Positions 7,226-15,789 of a stretch of DNA of 64,000 bases are shown piece after piece. The notes beneath the pieces were generated by a model. It was given only the letters and a program-made list of their open reading frames with translations. It had not been told where the DNA came from and did not search any database. Within the stretch, counting starts at the first letter, position 1. Every line of letters starts with the position of its first letter. Both the position numbers and the translations under genes were made by a program. This DNA is from Streptomyces sp. ISL-98 (GTDB taxonomy: Bacteria; Actinomycetota; Actinomycetes; Streptomycetales; Streptomycetaceae): NCBI RefSeq assembly GCF_018614055.1, contig NZ_JAGGPB010000039.1, positions 62,001 through 126,000 of the forward strand, given 5' to 3'.

Positions 7226-8131
7226 TCAGCGGGCGTCGATCACGGGGTTGGTGAGCGTGCCGATGCCCTCGACGGTGGCTTCGACCGTGTCGCCGGGGAC
7301 GAGAAACTCCGGCGGGACCATGCCGGCGCCGACGCCCGAGGGAGAGCCGGTGGCGATGACGTCGCCGGGCTCCAGGGCCACGCCGGAGCTGATGTCGGCG
7401 ATGAGGCGGGCAATGGGGAAGAGCATGTGGCGGGTGTTGGACTTCTGCTTGGTCACCCCGTTGACGCGCAGCGAGAGATCCAGGGCCATGGGGTCGGGCA
7501 CATCGTCCGTGGTGACGACGCACGGGCCGAAGGGGGCGTACGAATCCTGGCCCTTGGAGAAGAACCACTGGCCGGAGCGCCGCTGGTCACGGGCGCTGAT
7601 GTCGTTGACGATGCTGTAGCCGAAGACGTACTCGAAGGCGTCCTCCTCGCTCACGCGGAAGGCGGTGCGTCCGATGACGACGGCGAGTTCGCATTCCCAG
7701 TCCAACTGGCTGGTCAGGTCGGCGTTGTGCAGGATCGGCTGCCCGGGGCCGGTGACTGCCGTTGCCGGTTTGCTGAACAGGACCGGACGGGTGGGCAGTT
7801 CCTTGTCCGTGTCCAGGCTGCGGCTGGACTCCTCGACATGCTCGACGTAGTTGAGGCCGACTCCGACGATCTTGCCGGGGCGCAGCGGGGCGCGGAGAGA
7901 GACGTCGTCGATCCGGTGGACGGCCTCGGCCGGCCATCCGGTGGGGTCGCCGTCGATCAGCTGCCGCGCAGCGTCCCGAGCTGCGCTGCCGGCCCGGATG
8001 AACGAGAGCAAGTCCGCGGGAAGTTGTACGCCGGCCCGGTCGGCCAGGGTGGCCAGGTCGAGCACGTGGTCCTCGATCCGGGCGCCGAGGCGGTCGGTCG
8101 TGTCGTCGAGCGTGTAGGTCACCAGTCGCAT
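7226..8131 (-). CDS. Fumarylacetoacetate-hydrolase-family enzyme (acylpyruvate hydrolase)
   Basis: A 301-residue FAH-family hydrolase. ATG 8131 is preceded by GAGGAG. It has the usual short N-terminal domain and then the catalytic domain (KIVGVGLNYVEHVEES near residue 87). The metal ligands are Glu146 and Glu148 in LDWECELAVVIG and Asp177 in SIVNDISARDQ. The C-terminal GDVIATGSPSGVGAG is the standard end of the active site. In the gentisate pathway such enzymes cleave maleylpyruvate or fumarylpyruvate to pyruvate plus maleate or fumarate. Because maleate isomerase is the next gene, maleylpyruvate is the favoured substrate (inference). It lies between gentisate dioxygenase and maleate isomerase on the same strand. 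Confidence 0.88.
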   Translation of the reverse strand: MRLVTYTLDDTTDRLGARIEDHVLDLATLADRAGVQLPADLLSFIRAGSAARDAARQLIDGDPTGWPAEAVHRIDDVSLRAPLRPGKIVGVGLNYVEHVEESSRSLDTDKELPTRPVLFSKPATAVTGPGQPILHNADLTSQLDWECELAVVIGRTAFRVSEEDAFEYVFGYSIVNDISARDQRRSGQWFFSKGQDSYAPFGPCVVTTDDVPDPMALDLSLRVNGVTKQKSNTRHMLFPIARLIADISSGVALEPGDVIATGSPSGVGAGMVPPEFLVPGDTVEATVEGIGTLTNPVIDAR

Positions 8132-8243
8132 CGGTGGCTCCTCGTGGGCGCGGTGGAAGAGGGCAGTGGAGGTGGTGCGGGGTCGATGCGCCGCCGTACC
8201 GGTACCGGTGTCAGGGCCGGCGGTTCCGGTACGGCGGCGCGGT

Positions 8244-9356
8244 TCAGGCGGTGGGCTGGTGCCCGCCGTTGTCTGCGTAGGCCTCTTCGCGGTAGAAGCC
8301 GAGCGAGTGCATGACCGGGAAATCGTTGAAGGAGAACAGGCAGGCATCCTCGGACTGGTCGAGGTTGCGATGCTCGTGCCAGGCCCAGGAGGGCACGCAG
8401 AAGATGTCGCCCCGCTTCCACTCGAAGCGCTGTCCGGCGATCACCGAGACGCCCTGCCCCTTGGCCGCGGTGTAGATGACCGAGCCGGTGTGGCGGTGGG
8501 CGCGGGTGGCCTGGCCGGGTCGCAGGAGCTGCATGTGGGCGCCCATGGTGGGCATGACCGAGCCGCCGGTGACGGGGTTGGTGTACTCCGCGATCACACC
8601 GTCGTACGGGGATCCCTCCGTGGCCGTGGCCAGGTTGCGCAGGGCCTCGTAGGTCTGCTCCCACGGGAAGGCCAGCAGTGGCGAGTACGGCCGGGTCCAC
8701 TTGTCCACGCCGTACGGCAGAAGGTTCGCGCCGTAGGTGAGGACCGACGCATTGATGACCTTGCCAGGTGTCTGGTACAGGTCGGGGTGGACCTCGTAGA
8801 AGCCGGCGTCCAGGGCGTTGACCAGGGGAATGTCGAGCCCGTCCTGCCAGATGACGGGCGCGTCGGCCGAGTCGTTGCCGTGCTCGTGCCAGGTGCCGTT
8901 GGGTGTGATGGCGAAGTCGCCGGCGCCCACCTTGAGCTTCTGTCCGTCCACGACGGTCCACGCGCCGGTGCCTTCGTGGACGAAGCGCAGGGCGGCTGCC
9001 TGGTGGCGGTGGGCGGTCATGGCCTCCCCGGGGCCCATGATCTGCAGCCCGGTGTAGAGGAGTCCGGCGGCGGCGCTGACGTCCTTGCGGCCGGGGTTGA
9101 CGAGCATGACGACACGTCGGCCCGCGTCGTCGGCCTTGACCAGGTCGAGCGCCTTGTGGACCAGCGGACGCAGTTCGTCGTAGCGCCACAGGACGGGGAC
9201 GGACTTGGGCTGCGGGTACCAGGGCTCGATGTCGTTGGCGACGGTCCACAGCGCACCGGCCTCCAGTTCGGCGAGTTCGCCGTAGTAGGCGGTCAGTTCG
9301 GGGGTGTCGGACACACGCGCCCGTCCCAGCATGGTGTCGTCGTTCTCGGTGGTCAT
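8244..9356 (-). CDS. Gentisate 1,2-dioxygenase (bicupin)
   Basis: A 370-residue bicupin ring-cleavage dioxygenase that opens gentisate to maleylpyruvate with Fe(II) and oxygen. The N-terminal cupin carries the iron ligands His116 and His118 (TAHRHQAAALRFVHEG) and His157/His159 (NGTWHEHGN). The second cupin repeats the pattern (TRAHRHTGSVIYTAAKG, PSWAWHEHRN). The typical N-terminal LWTVANDIEPWYPQPKSVPV LWRYDELRP is present. ATG 9356 overlaps the nitrilase stop by four bases (ATGA), so the two are coupled. 1-hydroxy-2-naphthoate dioxygenase is a close relative, but the pathway context favours gentisate. Confidence 0.88.
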   Translation of the reverse strand: MTTENDDTMLGRARVSDTPELTAYYGELAELEAGALWTVANDIEPWYPQPKSVPVLWRYDELRPLVHKALDLVKADDAGRRVVMLVNPGRKDVSAAAGLLYTGLQIMGPGEAMTAHRHQAAALRFVHEGTGAWTVVDGQKLKVGAGDFAITPNGTWHEHGNDSADAPVIWQDGLDIPLVNALDAGFYEVHPDLYQTPGKVINASVLTYGANLLPYGVDKWTRPYSPLLAFPWEQTYEALRNLATATEGSPYDGVIAEYTNPVTGGSVMPTMGAHMQLLRPGQATRAHRHTGSVIYTAAKGQGVSVIAGQRFEWKRGDIFCVPSWAWHEHRNLDQSEDACLFSFNDFPVMHSLGFYREEAYADNGGHQPTA

Positions 9357-10342
9357 GCTTCCTCCTTCGTGGGCGGCGCGTCGGTCGGGAAGGTCACCGG
9401 GGTGCGCGGCCGGGTGTCGACGTGGAGCTGGAAGATGTCGAAGCGGTTGTAGTGGCCGACGATGTCGTGCATCTGCTTGGGCTGGATGCACTTGGCCAGG
9501 TCGATTTCGGCGTACACGATGCCGTCGTCGTCGATGAGCGGTTCGGTGACGGGGCGGCCGTCCGGGCCGAAGATCCCGGAGAGTGCGCTGCGGGGCCGGG
9601 CGAGCATGCGCCGTACGTCCTCGTCGTCCCCCGCGATGGTGTCCACGATCTCCGGGGAGATCGTCGAACAGGACACGACGGAGAAGACCTTGCCCTCGAA
9701 ACTGTGGGCGGCGGTACGGACCGCGATGGCATCGGCCATGTCGTAGTCCTCGGGAGCGACAGGCAATGCGATGTAGCAGGACGCGTGGACGAGCTCGCCC
9801 TGTGCGAGGAGGGTGAAGCGGGCAAGTGTGTTCGTGTTCTCGCCGCAGGCGAGCGCGCCGAGCGGCCCGATGGGGGTGGGATGGACCTTCAGGGAGCTCC
9901 CGTCACCTCCGGTCCAGGTGAGCTTCTCGGCCCACGTGGGCACCAACTTGCGGTGTACGCCCAGCAGTTCGCCGTCCGGGCCGATAATGAGCAGGGTGTT
10001 GTAGAGGACACCGAGACTGTGCGGGCCCCGCTCGTTCACACCGATGACGAGGACGACGCCGTACTGGCGTGCCGCGGCGCGCAGTGCGTCCACGTGCGGG
10101 CCGGGGACGTCGATCGATGAGCGGTAGAGGCGTTCGTACCAGGGTGAGCCCTGGACCGGGTTCATGGTCCAGTTCCAGTACGGGTAGCCGGGGACGAACG
10201 CTTCGGGGAAGACGACGAGTTCGGCGCCGTTGGCCGATGCCTCGTGGATGAGTGCGACGGCCTTTTCGACGGTTGCTGCGGCGTCCAGATAGACGGGGGA
10301 CGCCTGGACGGCAGCGGCGGTGAAGCGAGGCAGGTTCTCCAT
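9353..10342 (-). CDS. Nitrilase
   Basis: A 329-residue nitrilase-superfamily enzyme (branch 1) that would hydrolyse a nitrile to carboxylate and ammonia. The catalytic triad is visible: Glu47 in VVFPEAFVPGYPYWNW, Lys132 in GVHRKLVPTWAEK, and Cys166 in GALACGENTNTLARF. The length is normal. True nitrilases carry C-(W/G)-E-N after the nucleophile, which fits; amidases do not. It is tightly coupled to gentisate dioxygenase. This suggests that a hydroxybenzonitrile or a related aromatic nitrile can feed the pathway (inference). Nitrilase is not part of the standard salicylate route, so its presence is a notable addition. Confidence 0.85.
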   Translation of the reverse strand: MENLPRFTAAAVQASPVYLDAAATVEKAVALIHEASANGAELVVFPEAFVPGYPYWNWTMNPVQGSPWYERLYRSSIDVPGPHVDALRAAARQYGVVLVIGVNERGPHSLGVLYNTLLIIGPDGELLGVHRKLVPTWAEKLTWTGGDGSSLKVHPTPIGPLGALACGENTNTLARFTLLAQGELVHASCYIALPVAPEDYDMADAIAVRTAAHSFEGKVFSVVSCSTISPEIVDTIAGDDEDVRRMLARPRSALSGIFGPDGRPVTEPLIDDDGIVYAEIDLAKCIQPKQMHDIVGHYNRFDIFQLHVDTRPRTPVTFPTDAPPTKEEA

Positions 10343-10363
10343 CGGATCTCCGGTTCCTCCAGG

Positions 10364-12811
10364 TCAGTGGACGGTTGCCGACGCGGATGGGGTGGCAGGT
10401 CCGGCAGCAAGTGCCGTGGCGTCGGTGTGCGGCTGCCAACGCTGGTGGACGGGGGCGGAAGGTTCGCGGAGCAGCTGGAGGCGGGGTGGGACGCGGTCGC
10501 TGCGGGCGCCGGGGGGCCGTTTGCTGCCTGCCTTCCAGGACGGAGGCCAGGGGGCGCCGGGTCCCGTGTAGTTCTGTGCCGCCGCGGCGTGCAGGGTCCA
10601 CAGCGGGTCGTGGAGCTGGGCGCGGCCGACGGCGCACAGGTCCGCCCGGCCGGCGAGGATGATCGAGTTGACGTCGTCGTAGCTGGAGATCGCACCGACG
10701 GCGATGGTGGGAATGCTCGTGGCGTTGCGCACCAGATCGGCGTAGGGCGTCTGATAGCTGCGCCCGTACCGGGGCCGCTCGTGGGCGACGACCTCACCGG
10801 TGGAGATGTCCACGGCGTCCGCTCCCGCTTCGGCCAGGGCCCGCGAGATGGCGACCGCGTCCGCTTCGCTCGTGCCCCCCTCGGCCCAGTCGGCCGCGGA
10901 GATGCGGACGATCAGTGCCTTGCCGGCGGGCCAGACGGCACGTACCGCCCGTAGGACGTCGAGCGGGAAACGCAGTCGGCCCGCGAGAGTTCCACCGTAG
11001 GAGTCGGTGCGCCGGTTGGTCAGTGGCGAGAGGAAGCCGGATATCAAGTGGCCGTGGCCATACTGCAGTTCAAGGGCATCGAATCCGGCGCGATGGGCGC
11101 GCTCGGCCGCGGAGACGAAGTCGTGGGCGATGCGGTCCATGTCCGCGCGGGTGGCTTCGCGCGGGACCGTACTGGCCTGGTCCCAGGCGACGGCCGAGCA
11201 GGCGACCAGTGGCCATCCGCCCTCGCCCAGGGGGGTGCTTGTGCCGTCCGGGCGGGGTGTGGTGGTGGCCGCGCGGCGGCCCGCGTGGGTGAGCTGGATG
11301 CCCAGGCAGGCATCCGACTGGCGGTGGACGAAGTCGGTGATCCGTCGCCATGAGGCCTCTTGTTCGTCGGTGTACAGACCGGGGCATCCGGGTGTGGCAC
11401 GCCCCTCGGGGCTCACCGCCGTCATTCCGGCGAATACGAGGCCGGAGCCGCCCAGGGCCCGGGTGCTCAGATGGACGAGGTCGAAGTCCCCGGGGACGCC
11501 GTCGCGTGCGGTGTACAACGCGGTCGGCGGCACGACGACGCGGTTGTACAGACGCAGGCCGCCCAGCTGGAAGGGGCGGAACATCGGCGGAACAGCGGAG
11601 ACCGTGGGATGGCTGGAGCCGGTGGAGTCGGCGGCGGACGCGACCCGGGCGTGCTCCGCCGTGTGCCAGGAGTCGACGGCGGTGGTGAACTCCTCGTCCC
11701 GTACCCGCAGATTGTCGTAGGTGACGCGGCGGCTGCGGGTCAGCAGGTTGAACGCGAACTGGTGAGGGTCCTGCCCCGTATAGCGGTCGATGTTCTCGAA
11801 CCACTCCAGGCTGGCCTGGGCGGCGCGCTGGGTGGATTCCACGACCGGCCTGCGCTCCGCTTCGTACGCGGCGAGCGCCGTGGGCACGTCGGGGTGTTCA
11901 TGCAGGCAGGCGACCAGGGCCAGTGAGTCCTCCATGGCGAGCTTGGTGCCGGAGCCGATGGAGAAGTGGGCGGTGTGGGCGGCGTCCCCGAGCAGCACCA
12001 CATTGCCGTGGCGCCAGGTCCGGTTGCGTACGGTCGTGAAGCGGATCCACTTGGAATTGTTGGGGATCAGGCGGTGTCCGTCGAGGTGCGGGGCGAGCAG
12101 CTCCTCGCACAGCCGGATGCTGTCCTCGTCACTTGCGCCGGCGGGGTGGTCCCGGGCGGCGTACTTTTCGAAGCCCGCGCGACGCCAGGCATCCTCGTCG
12201 ATCTCGACGATAAAGGTGCTGCGGGTGGTGTCGAACGGATAGGCGTGCACCTGCAGGGTGCCGAAGTCGTGTTCGTCGACGATGAAGGTGAAGGCCTCGA
12301 AGACCTTGTCCGTCCCGAGCCACATGTAGCGGCAGTGCCGCTCGTCGAGATCCGGTCCGAACGTGCCGGCGTACGCCTCGCGCGTGGCCGACCGCACTCC
12401 GTCGCAGGCGACCACCAGGTCGTACGCGTCGGTGAGTTCACCCACCGGCGGTGCCTGGGTGCGGTATCGGACGTCCACATCCAGGGCAGCGCACCGCTGT
12501 TGAAGGATCTGGAGCAGCCGCTTGCGCCCCAGCGCGGCGAACCCGTGTCCGCCGGAGGTGAGCAGACGGCCCTTGTAACGGACGTCGATGTCGCTCCAGC
12601 GGGCGAAGTCCGCGGACATCGCTTCGAAGATCTCCGGGTCGGCCTGCGCAATGCCGTCGAGCGTCTCGTCGGAGAACACGACCCCGAATCCGAAGGTGTC
12701 GTCCGCCGCGTTGCGCTCCCAGACGGTGACGTCCCATCGCGGGGAGAGCTGCTTGGCCAGGGCCGCGAAGTACAGCCCGCCGGGCCCTCCTCCGATGACT
12801 GCTACGCGCAC
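10364..12811 (-). CDS. Bifunctional salicylyl-CoA 5-hydroxylase / OYE-type oxidoreductase
   Basis: An 815-residue fusion. GTG 12811 is chosen because AGAGGAGG stands five bases before it and it starts directly at the Rossmann strand (VRVAVIGGGPGGLYFAALAK). Residues 1-400 form a class A flavin monooxygenase, with the dinucleotide motif GGGPGG, WERNAADDTFGFGVVFSDE, and VVLLGDAAHTAHFSIGSGTK. From about residue 405 an old-yellow-enzyme/NADH:flavin oxidoreductase barrel follows (MFRPFQLGGLRLYNRVVVPP, GFDALELQYGHGHLISGFLS, YDDVNSIILAGRADLCAVGR). The monooxygenase half would hydroxylate salicylyl-CoA to gentisyl-CoA. The role of the OYE half is not settled. Its own promoter lies upstream (12839-12868). 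Confidence 0.88.
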   Translation of the reverse strand: MRVAVIGGGPGGLYFAALAKQLSPRWDVTVWERNAADDTFGFGVVFSDETLDGIAQADPEIFEAMSADFARWSDIDVRYKGRLLTSGGHGFAALGRKRLLQILQQRCAALDVDVRYRTQAPPVGELTDAYDLVVACDGVRSATREAYAGTFGPDLDERHCRYMWLGTDKVFEAFTFIVDEHDFGTLQVHAYPFDTTRSTFIVEIDEDAWRRAGFEKYAARDHPAGASDEDSIRLCEELLAPHLDGHRLIPNNSKWIRFTTVRNRTWRHGNVVLLGDAAHTAHFSIGSGTKLAMEDSLALVACLHEHPDVPTALAAYEAERRPVVESTQRAAQASLEWFENIDRYTGQDPHQFAFNLLTRSRRVTYDNLRVRDEEFTTAVDSWHTAEHARVASAADSTGSSHPTVSAVPPMFRPFQLGGLRLYNRVVVPPTALYTARDGVPGDFDLVHLSTRALGGSGLVFAGMTAVSPEGRATPGCPGLYTDEQEASWRRITDFVHRQSDACLGIQLTHAGRRAATTTPRPDGTSTPLGEGGWPLVACSAVAWDQASTVPREATRADMDRIAHDFVSAAERAHRAGFDALELQYGHGHLISGFLSPLTNRRTDSYGGTLAGRLRFPLDVLRAVRAVWPAGKALIVRISAADWAEGGTSEADAVAISRALAEAGADAVDISTGEVVAHERPRYGRSYQTPYADLVRNATSIPTIAVGAISSYDDVNSIILAGRADLCAVGRAQLHDPLWTLHAAAAQNYTGPGAPWPPSWKAGSKRPPGARSDRVPPRLQLLREPSAPVHQRWQPHTDATALAAGPATPSASATVH

Positions 12812-12838
12812 GGCGTCCTCCTCTGTGGTTCCAGGAAC

Positions 12839-12868
12839 AAGATATGCCGTAAATTCTACGACCGTCAA
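12839..12868 (-). promoter_or_regulatory. Promoter A with TTGACGGTCGT element (hydroxylase)
   Basis: On the minus strand: -35 TTGACG (12868-12863), 18-base spacer, -10 TATCTT (12844-12839), and start codon at 12811. The 11 bases TTGACGGTCGT are identical in the promoters at 15116-15145 and 19752-19781. The extension past the -35 box forms a partial TGACGGTCGTMA palindrome, so an operator probably overlaps the promoter. Confidence 0.65.
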
Positions 12869-12888
12869 GATTTCGAGATATGGCAGGG

Positions 12889-13383
12889 TCAGCCGCTGGT
12901 GAGGAGCTCGGGCTCCTGTGGACCCGCCTTGGTGAGGACCTCGCGTACGTCGTCGGGCCAGGGCGCGGATCCGGTGGCGCGGGCGGCCGCGTGCGCGATG
13001 ACCATGCGCCCGGTGGCGGCAGCCCCCTCCTCACCCTCGCCCCGGACCGTGAAGGCGTAATGGAGGGAGCTGGCCCCCACCTTGGTGACGCGAAGCTCGG
13101 TGCGGACGGTCTCGCCGAACCACAGCCGCGCGCGGTAATCGGCCTCGAACCGGACGCGGGGGGTGCTGCCGAAGAGATGGGCCAGCCCCAGGCGCCGCAG
13201 CAGGACAGCCTCTGCCGACTCGACCCAGCGCACCACGGTGGAGTGGTGGTAGTGCCCGGCCGCATCGGTGTCGATCCACTCGACGCGGCGCTCGATGACG
13301 ACGCTGGGCAGGTTCCGCGGCGCGGGGACCTCCGCGCGGCCGTCCGCCGGGGAAGCAGCCGGCTGCGGGGTGGAAATGTCCAT
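12889..13383 (-). CDS. Hot-dog acyl-CoA thioesterase
   Basis: A 164-residue 4-hydroxybenzoyl-CoA-thioesterase-type hot-dog protein. The motif VEWIDTDAAGHYHHSTVVRW (about residues 33-52) carries the D-(2)-GH pattern with the catalytic acid, followed by VESAEAVLLRRLGL and YRARLWFGETVRTELRVTKV. ATG 13383 follows AAAGG. It lies between the CoA ligase and the hydroxylase, so the natural job is release of gentisate from gentisyl-CoA after 5-hydroxylation (inference from context). The Pro/Ala-rich first 25 residues are variable. Confidence 0.8.
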   Translation of the reverse strand: MDISTPQPAASPADGRAEVPAPRNLPSVVIERRVEWIDTDAAGHYHHSTVVRWVESAEAVLLRRLGLAHLFGSTPRVRFEADYRARLWFGETVRTELRVTKVGASSLHYAFTVRGEGEEGAAATGRMVIAHAAARATGSAPWPDDVREVLTKAGPQEPELLTSG

Positions 13384-13446
13384 GGTGGTGCCTTTCGTGG
13401 GGCGAGGGAGCAGTGACAAGTGCGGAAGTACGGGCAGGTCGGCGTA

Positions 13447-15075
13447 TTAACCGGCCGTCGTCCGGGCTCGTTTGCGCAGTTCGCTGCGCTGGAGCTTTCC
13501 GTTGCTGGTGCGCGGCAGTTCAGTGACGAACTCGACAGCGCGCGGGTACTTGTACGGCGCGATGCTCTGCTTGACGTGGTTCTGCAGCTCCTTGACGGTC
13601 ACGTCGTCGGCGGCCGCGCCGGGCCTCAGGACCACGTACGCCTTGACGACCATTCCGCGCCGGTCGTCCGGTGCGCCCACGACGGCGCACTCCTCGACAT
13701 GGGGGTGGGACGCCAGTGCCTTCTCGACCTCGGGACCGGCGATGTTGTAGCCGGAGGAGACGATCATGTCGTCACTGCGGGCCACGTACCAGAAGTAGCC
13801 CTCGGCGTCGCGTATATACGTGTCACCGGTGAGGTTCCAGCCGTCCCTGACGTACGTCGTCTGGCGGGGGTCCGACAGATAGCGGCAGCCCGTGGGACCG
13901 GTGACGGCAAGGAGACCGGGCTGCCCGTCGGGCACGGGATCGCCTTCCCCGTTCACCACCACCGCCCGGTAGCCGGGGACGGGCCTGCCCGTGGATCCGG
14001 GGCGTATGCCGTCGTCGGCCGCGGAGATGAACACATGGAGCATCTCGGTGGCGCCGATGCCGTCGATGATGCGCAGTCCGGTGGCAGCACGGAACTCCTC
14101 CCACACAGCCGCCGGCAGCGCTTCTCCGGCGGATACGCACCGGCGCAGTCCCGCGAGTCGGTCCACCACTCCGGCGGCCATGATCGCGCGGTAGGCGGTG
14201 GGGGCGGTGAACAGCACAGTGACGCCGTGTTCCGCCACGAGGTCGGCCAGTTGGCGCGGGGCGGCCTGCTCGATGAGCAGGGTCGCAGCACCCACATGCA
14301 GCGGGAAGACCACCAGTCCGCCGAGGCCGAAAGTGAAGGCCAGGGGTGGTGTGCCGGTGAACACATCGTCCTGCTGAGGCTTGAGGACATGACGCGAGAA
14401 CGTGTCCGCGTTGGCCAGCACGTCCCGGTGGAAGTGCATCGTCGCCTTGGGCCGCCCCGTCGTGCCGGAGGTGAAGGCGATCAGTGCCACATCGTCGGCG
14501 GCCGTGTCGACGGTGGTGAACTCGCCGTCCTTGGCCGCACTGCGCCGGGTCAGGTCGTGCTCGCCGGGGCCGCCGTACGCGATCACCGCGAGACCGGGCG
14601 TGTCGGCGGCGTCGAGTTCGTCGAGATAGCGGTGGTCGCACACGGCGACCGTGGGCCGGCTGATGTCGTGCAGTTCCGCGATCTCGGCGGAACGCAGCAG
14701 CGGCATGGTCGTGACGACGACTCCGCCGGCCTTGAGCACCCCGAACCAGGTGGCGACGAGCCACGGGTTGTTCGGGCCGCGCAGCAGGACGCGGTTTCCG
14801 GGGAGCAGGCCGAAGTCCTCGGTGAGCACCTGGGCCACCTGGTTGGCGCGGCGCAGGAGTTCTCCGTAGGACCAGCGACCGGAGGAGGGGGTCAGCAGAC
14901 AGGGGCGGTCGGCTCCCCAGCGCGTGACGGCGTCGTCGAGCAGTCGCTGGGCGCAGTTGAGCCGGGCCGGGTATTGCAACTCCGGCAGGTCGAAGTGGAG
15001 TTCGGGCCAGAGAGGGAATGGCGGGAGCCGATCACGGCAGAAGGGATCGGCGTGCGCGGAAGGGGACAGCTCCAT
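13447..15075 (-). CDS. AMP-forming aryl-CoA ligase (salicylate/benzoate-CoA ligase type)
   Basis: A 542-residue ANL-superfamily ligase. ATG 15075 is preceded by TTGAGGTG. The ATP-binding P-loop is FTSGTTGRPKATMHFHRD; the adenylation core has RIIDGIGATEMLHVFIS; the hinge follows DGWNLTGDTYIRDAEGYFWY; the C-terminal lysine is in PRTSNGKLQRSELRKR. The closest layout is the benzoate / 2-aminobenzoate CoA-ligase group. With salicylyl-CoA 5-hydroxylase and gentisate dioxygenase downstream, salicylate is the expected substrate, as in the streptomycete sdg pathway. Benzoate or anthranilate cannot be excluded from sequence alone. It is the first gene of the cluster and is driven by promoter B. Confidence 0.85.
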   Translation of the reverse strand: MELSPSAHADPFCRDRLPPFPLWPELHFDLPELQYPARLNCAQRLLDDAVTRWGADRPCLLTPSSGRWSYGELLRRANQVAQVLTEDFGLLPGNRVLLRGPNNPWLVATWFGVLKAGGVVVTTMPLLRSAEIAELHDISRPTVAVCDHRYLDELDAADTPGLAVIAYGGPGEHDLTRRSAAKDGEFTTVDTAADDVALIAFTSGTTGRPKATMHFHRDVLANADTFSRHVLKPQQDDVFTGTPPLAFTFGLGGLVVFPLHVGAATLLIEQAAPRQLADLVAEHGVTVLFTAPTAYRAIMAAGVVDRLAGLRRCVSAGEALPAAVWEEFRAATGLRIIDGIGATEMLHVFISAADDGIRPGSTGRPVPGYRAVVVNGEGDPVPDGQPGLLAVTGPTGCRYLSDPRQTTYVRDGWNLTGDTYIRDAEGYFWYVARSDDMIVSSGYNIAGPEVEKALASHPHVEECAVVGAPDDRRGMVVKAYVVLRPGAAADDVTVKELQNHVKQSIAPYKYPRAVEFVTELPRTSNGKLQRSELRKRARTTAG

Positions 15076-15115
15076 GGGGCGGCACCTCAATCTCGGGGCA
15101 GCGGGGAGAGTGGAG

Positions 15116-15145
15116 CAAGTATCTCGATAATCTGACGACCGTCAA
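15116..15145 (-). promoter_or_regulatory. Promoter B with TTGACGGTCGT element (aryl-CoA ligase)
   Basis: Minus strand: -35 TTGACG (15145-15140), 18-base spacer, -10 TACTTG (15121-15116), about 40 bases before the ligase start. Here the element is a perfect palindrome, TGACGGTCGTCA (TGACG-2-CGTCA). It shares TATTGACGGTCGT with the carboxylesterase promoter. Confidence 0.68.
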
Positions 15146-15227
15146 TAGTCCGCCACATCGAGATCTGGACCGACGCCACCCGGAGAGCCGGCAAGGTGCA
15201 TCGGCGACCGCCGAGCAAAAGGCCTGC

Positions 15228-15659
15228 TCAGGAGGCAGGGATACGCACCCGGACCGCCTTGCCGCGACCACACGGCAGCGCAGCGAGCTCGCCGCACATC
15301 TCGGCAACCAGCAGATGGACGATCATCAGTCCGCGGCCGCCCTCCGCATCGGGATCAACTTCCGCCCCGGCGCACGGCAGGGCCGGATCACCGTCGGCGA
15401 CTTCGAGCTGCAGCCATCCGCCACCGAACGTCACGGTGACGCGCAGGCGATCGGTGACGGCGCCGGCGTACTGGACGGCATTGGTGACAAGTTCACTGAC
15501 GACCAACAGCAGGGCGTCGGCGACGGCGGGGGATATGCGCCAGCCTTCAAGAACGGCCCGCACGCAGGTCCGGATGCGCGGAACGGTGGCGACGGTCGGC
15601 TTCGGGGCCCAGTGGACAGAGGACCGGACAGGGACTGGTCGAGCAGTGGCGGTGACCAT
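15228..15659 (-). CDS. HATPase_c anti-sigma-factor-type kinase
   Basis: A 143-residue stand-alone GHKL ATP-binding domain of the RsbW/SpoIIAB group common in streptomycetes, where such proteins modulate sigma factors. N box: LLLVVSELVTNAVQYAG. G1 box: LQLEVADGDPALP. G2 box: EGGRGLMIVHLLVAEMCG. The end, GRGKAVRVRIP, is typical. ATG 15659 is preceded by GGAG. It lies divergent from the esterase gene at 15940, with a LacI-type palindrome between them. No anti-anti-sigma gene is adjacent. Confidence 0.8.
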   Translation of the reverse strand: MVTATARPVPVRSSVHWAPKPTVATVPRIRTCVRAVLEGWRISPAVADALLLVVSELVTNAVQYAGAVTDRLRVTVTFGGGWLQLEVADGDPALPCAGAEVDPDAEGGRGLMIVHLLVAEMCGELAALPCGRGKAVRVRIPAS

Positions 15660-15773
15660 GACGGACTCCGGAGGGAAGGCGACGACGCCGACGGAGACAG
15701 CTCGTGTAATCAGCGAAAGAAGCGGGCTTGGCAAGTGCCTGCAGTCGGCCTGCTGAAGTGTCGCGGGAGCGTT

Positions 15774-15789
15774 TGTTACACGTGTAACA
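15774..15789. promoter_or_regulatory. LacI-type operator (perfect palindrome)
   Basis: TGTTACACGTGTAACA is a perfect 16-bp palindrome with a central CG, as expected for LacI/GalR repressors. It lies between the HATPase gene (minus) and the esterase gene (plus). Near-identical sites stand before lacI (18100) and the MFS gene (19909). Confidence 0.75.

Noticed and set aside
12812..12868. Upstream ATG start for the salicylyl-CoA hydroxylase at 12868
   Set aside because: It would begin inside the -35 element of the promoter. GTG 12811 has an ideal AGAGGAGG and starts at the Rossmann strand.
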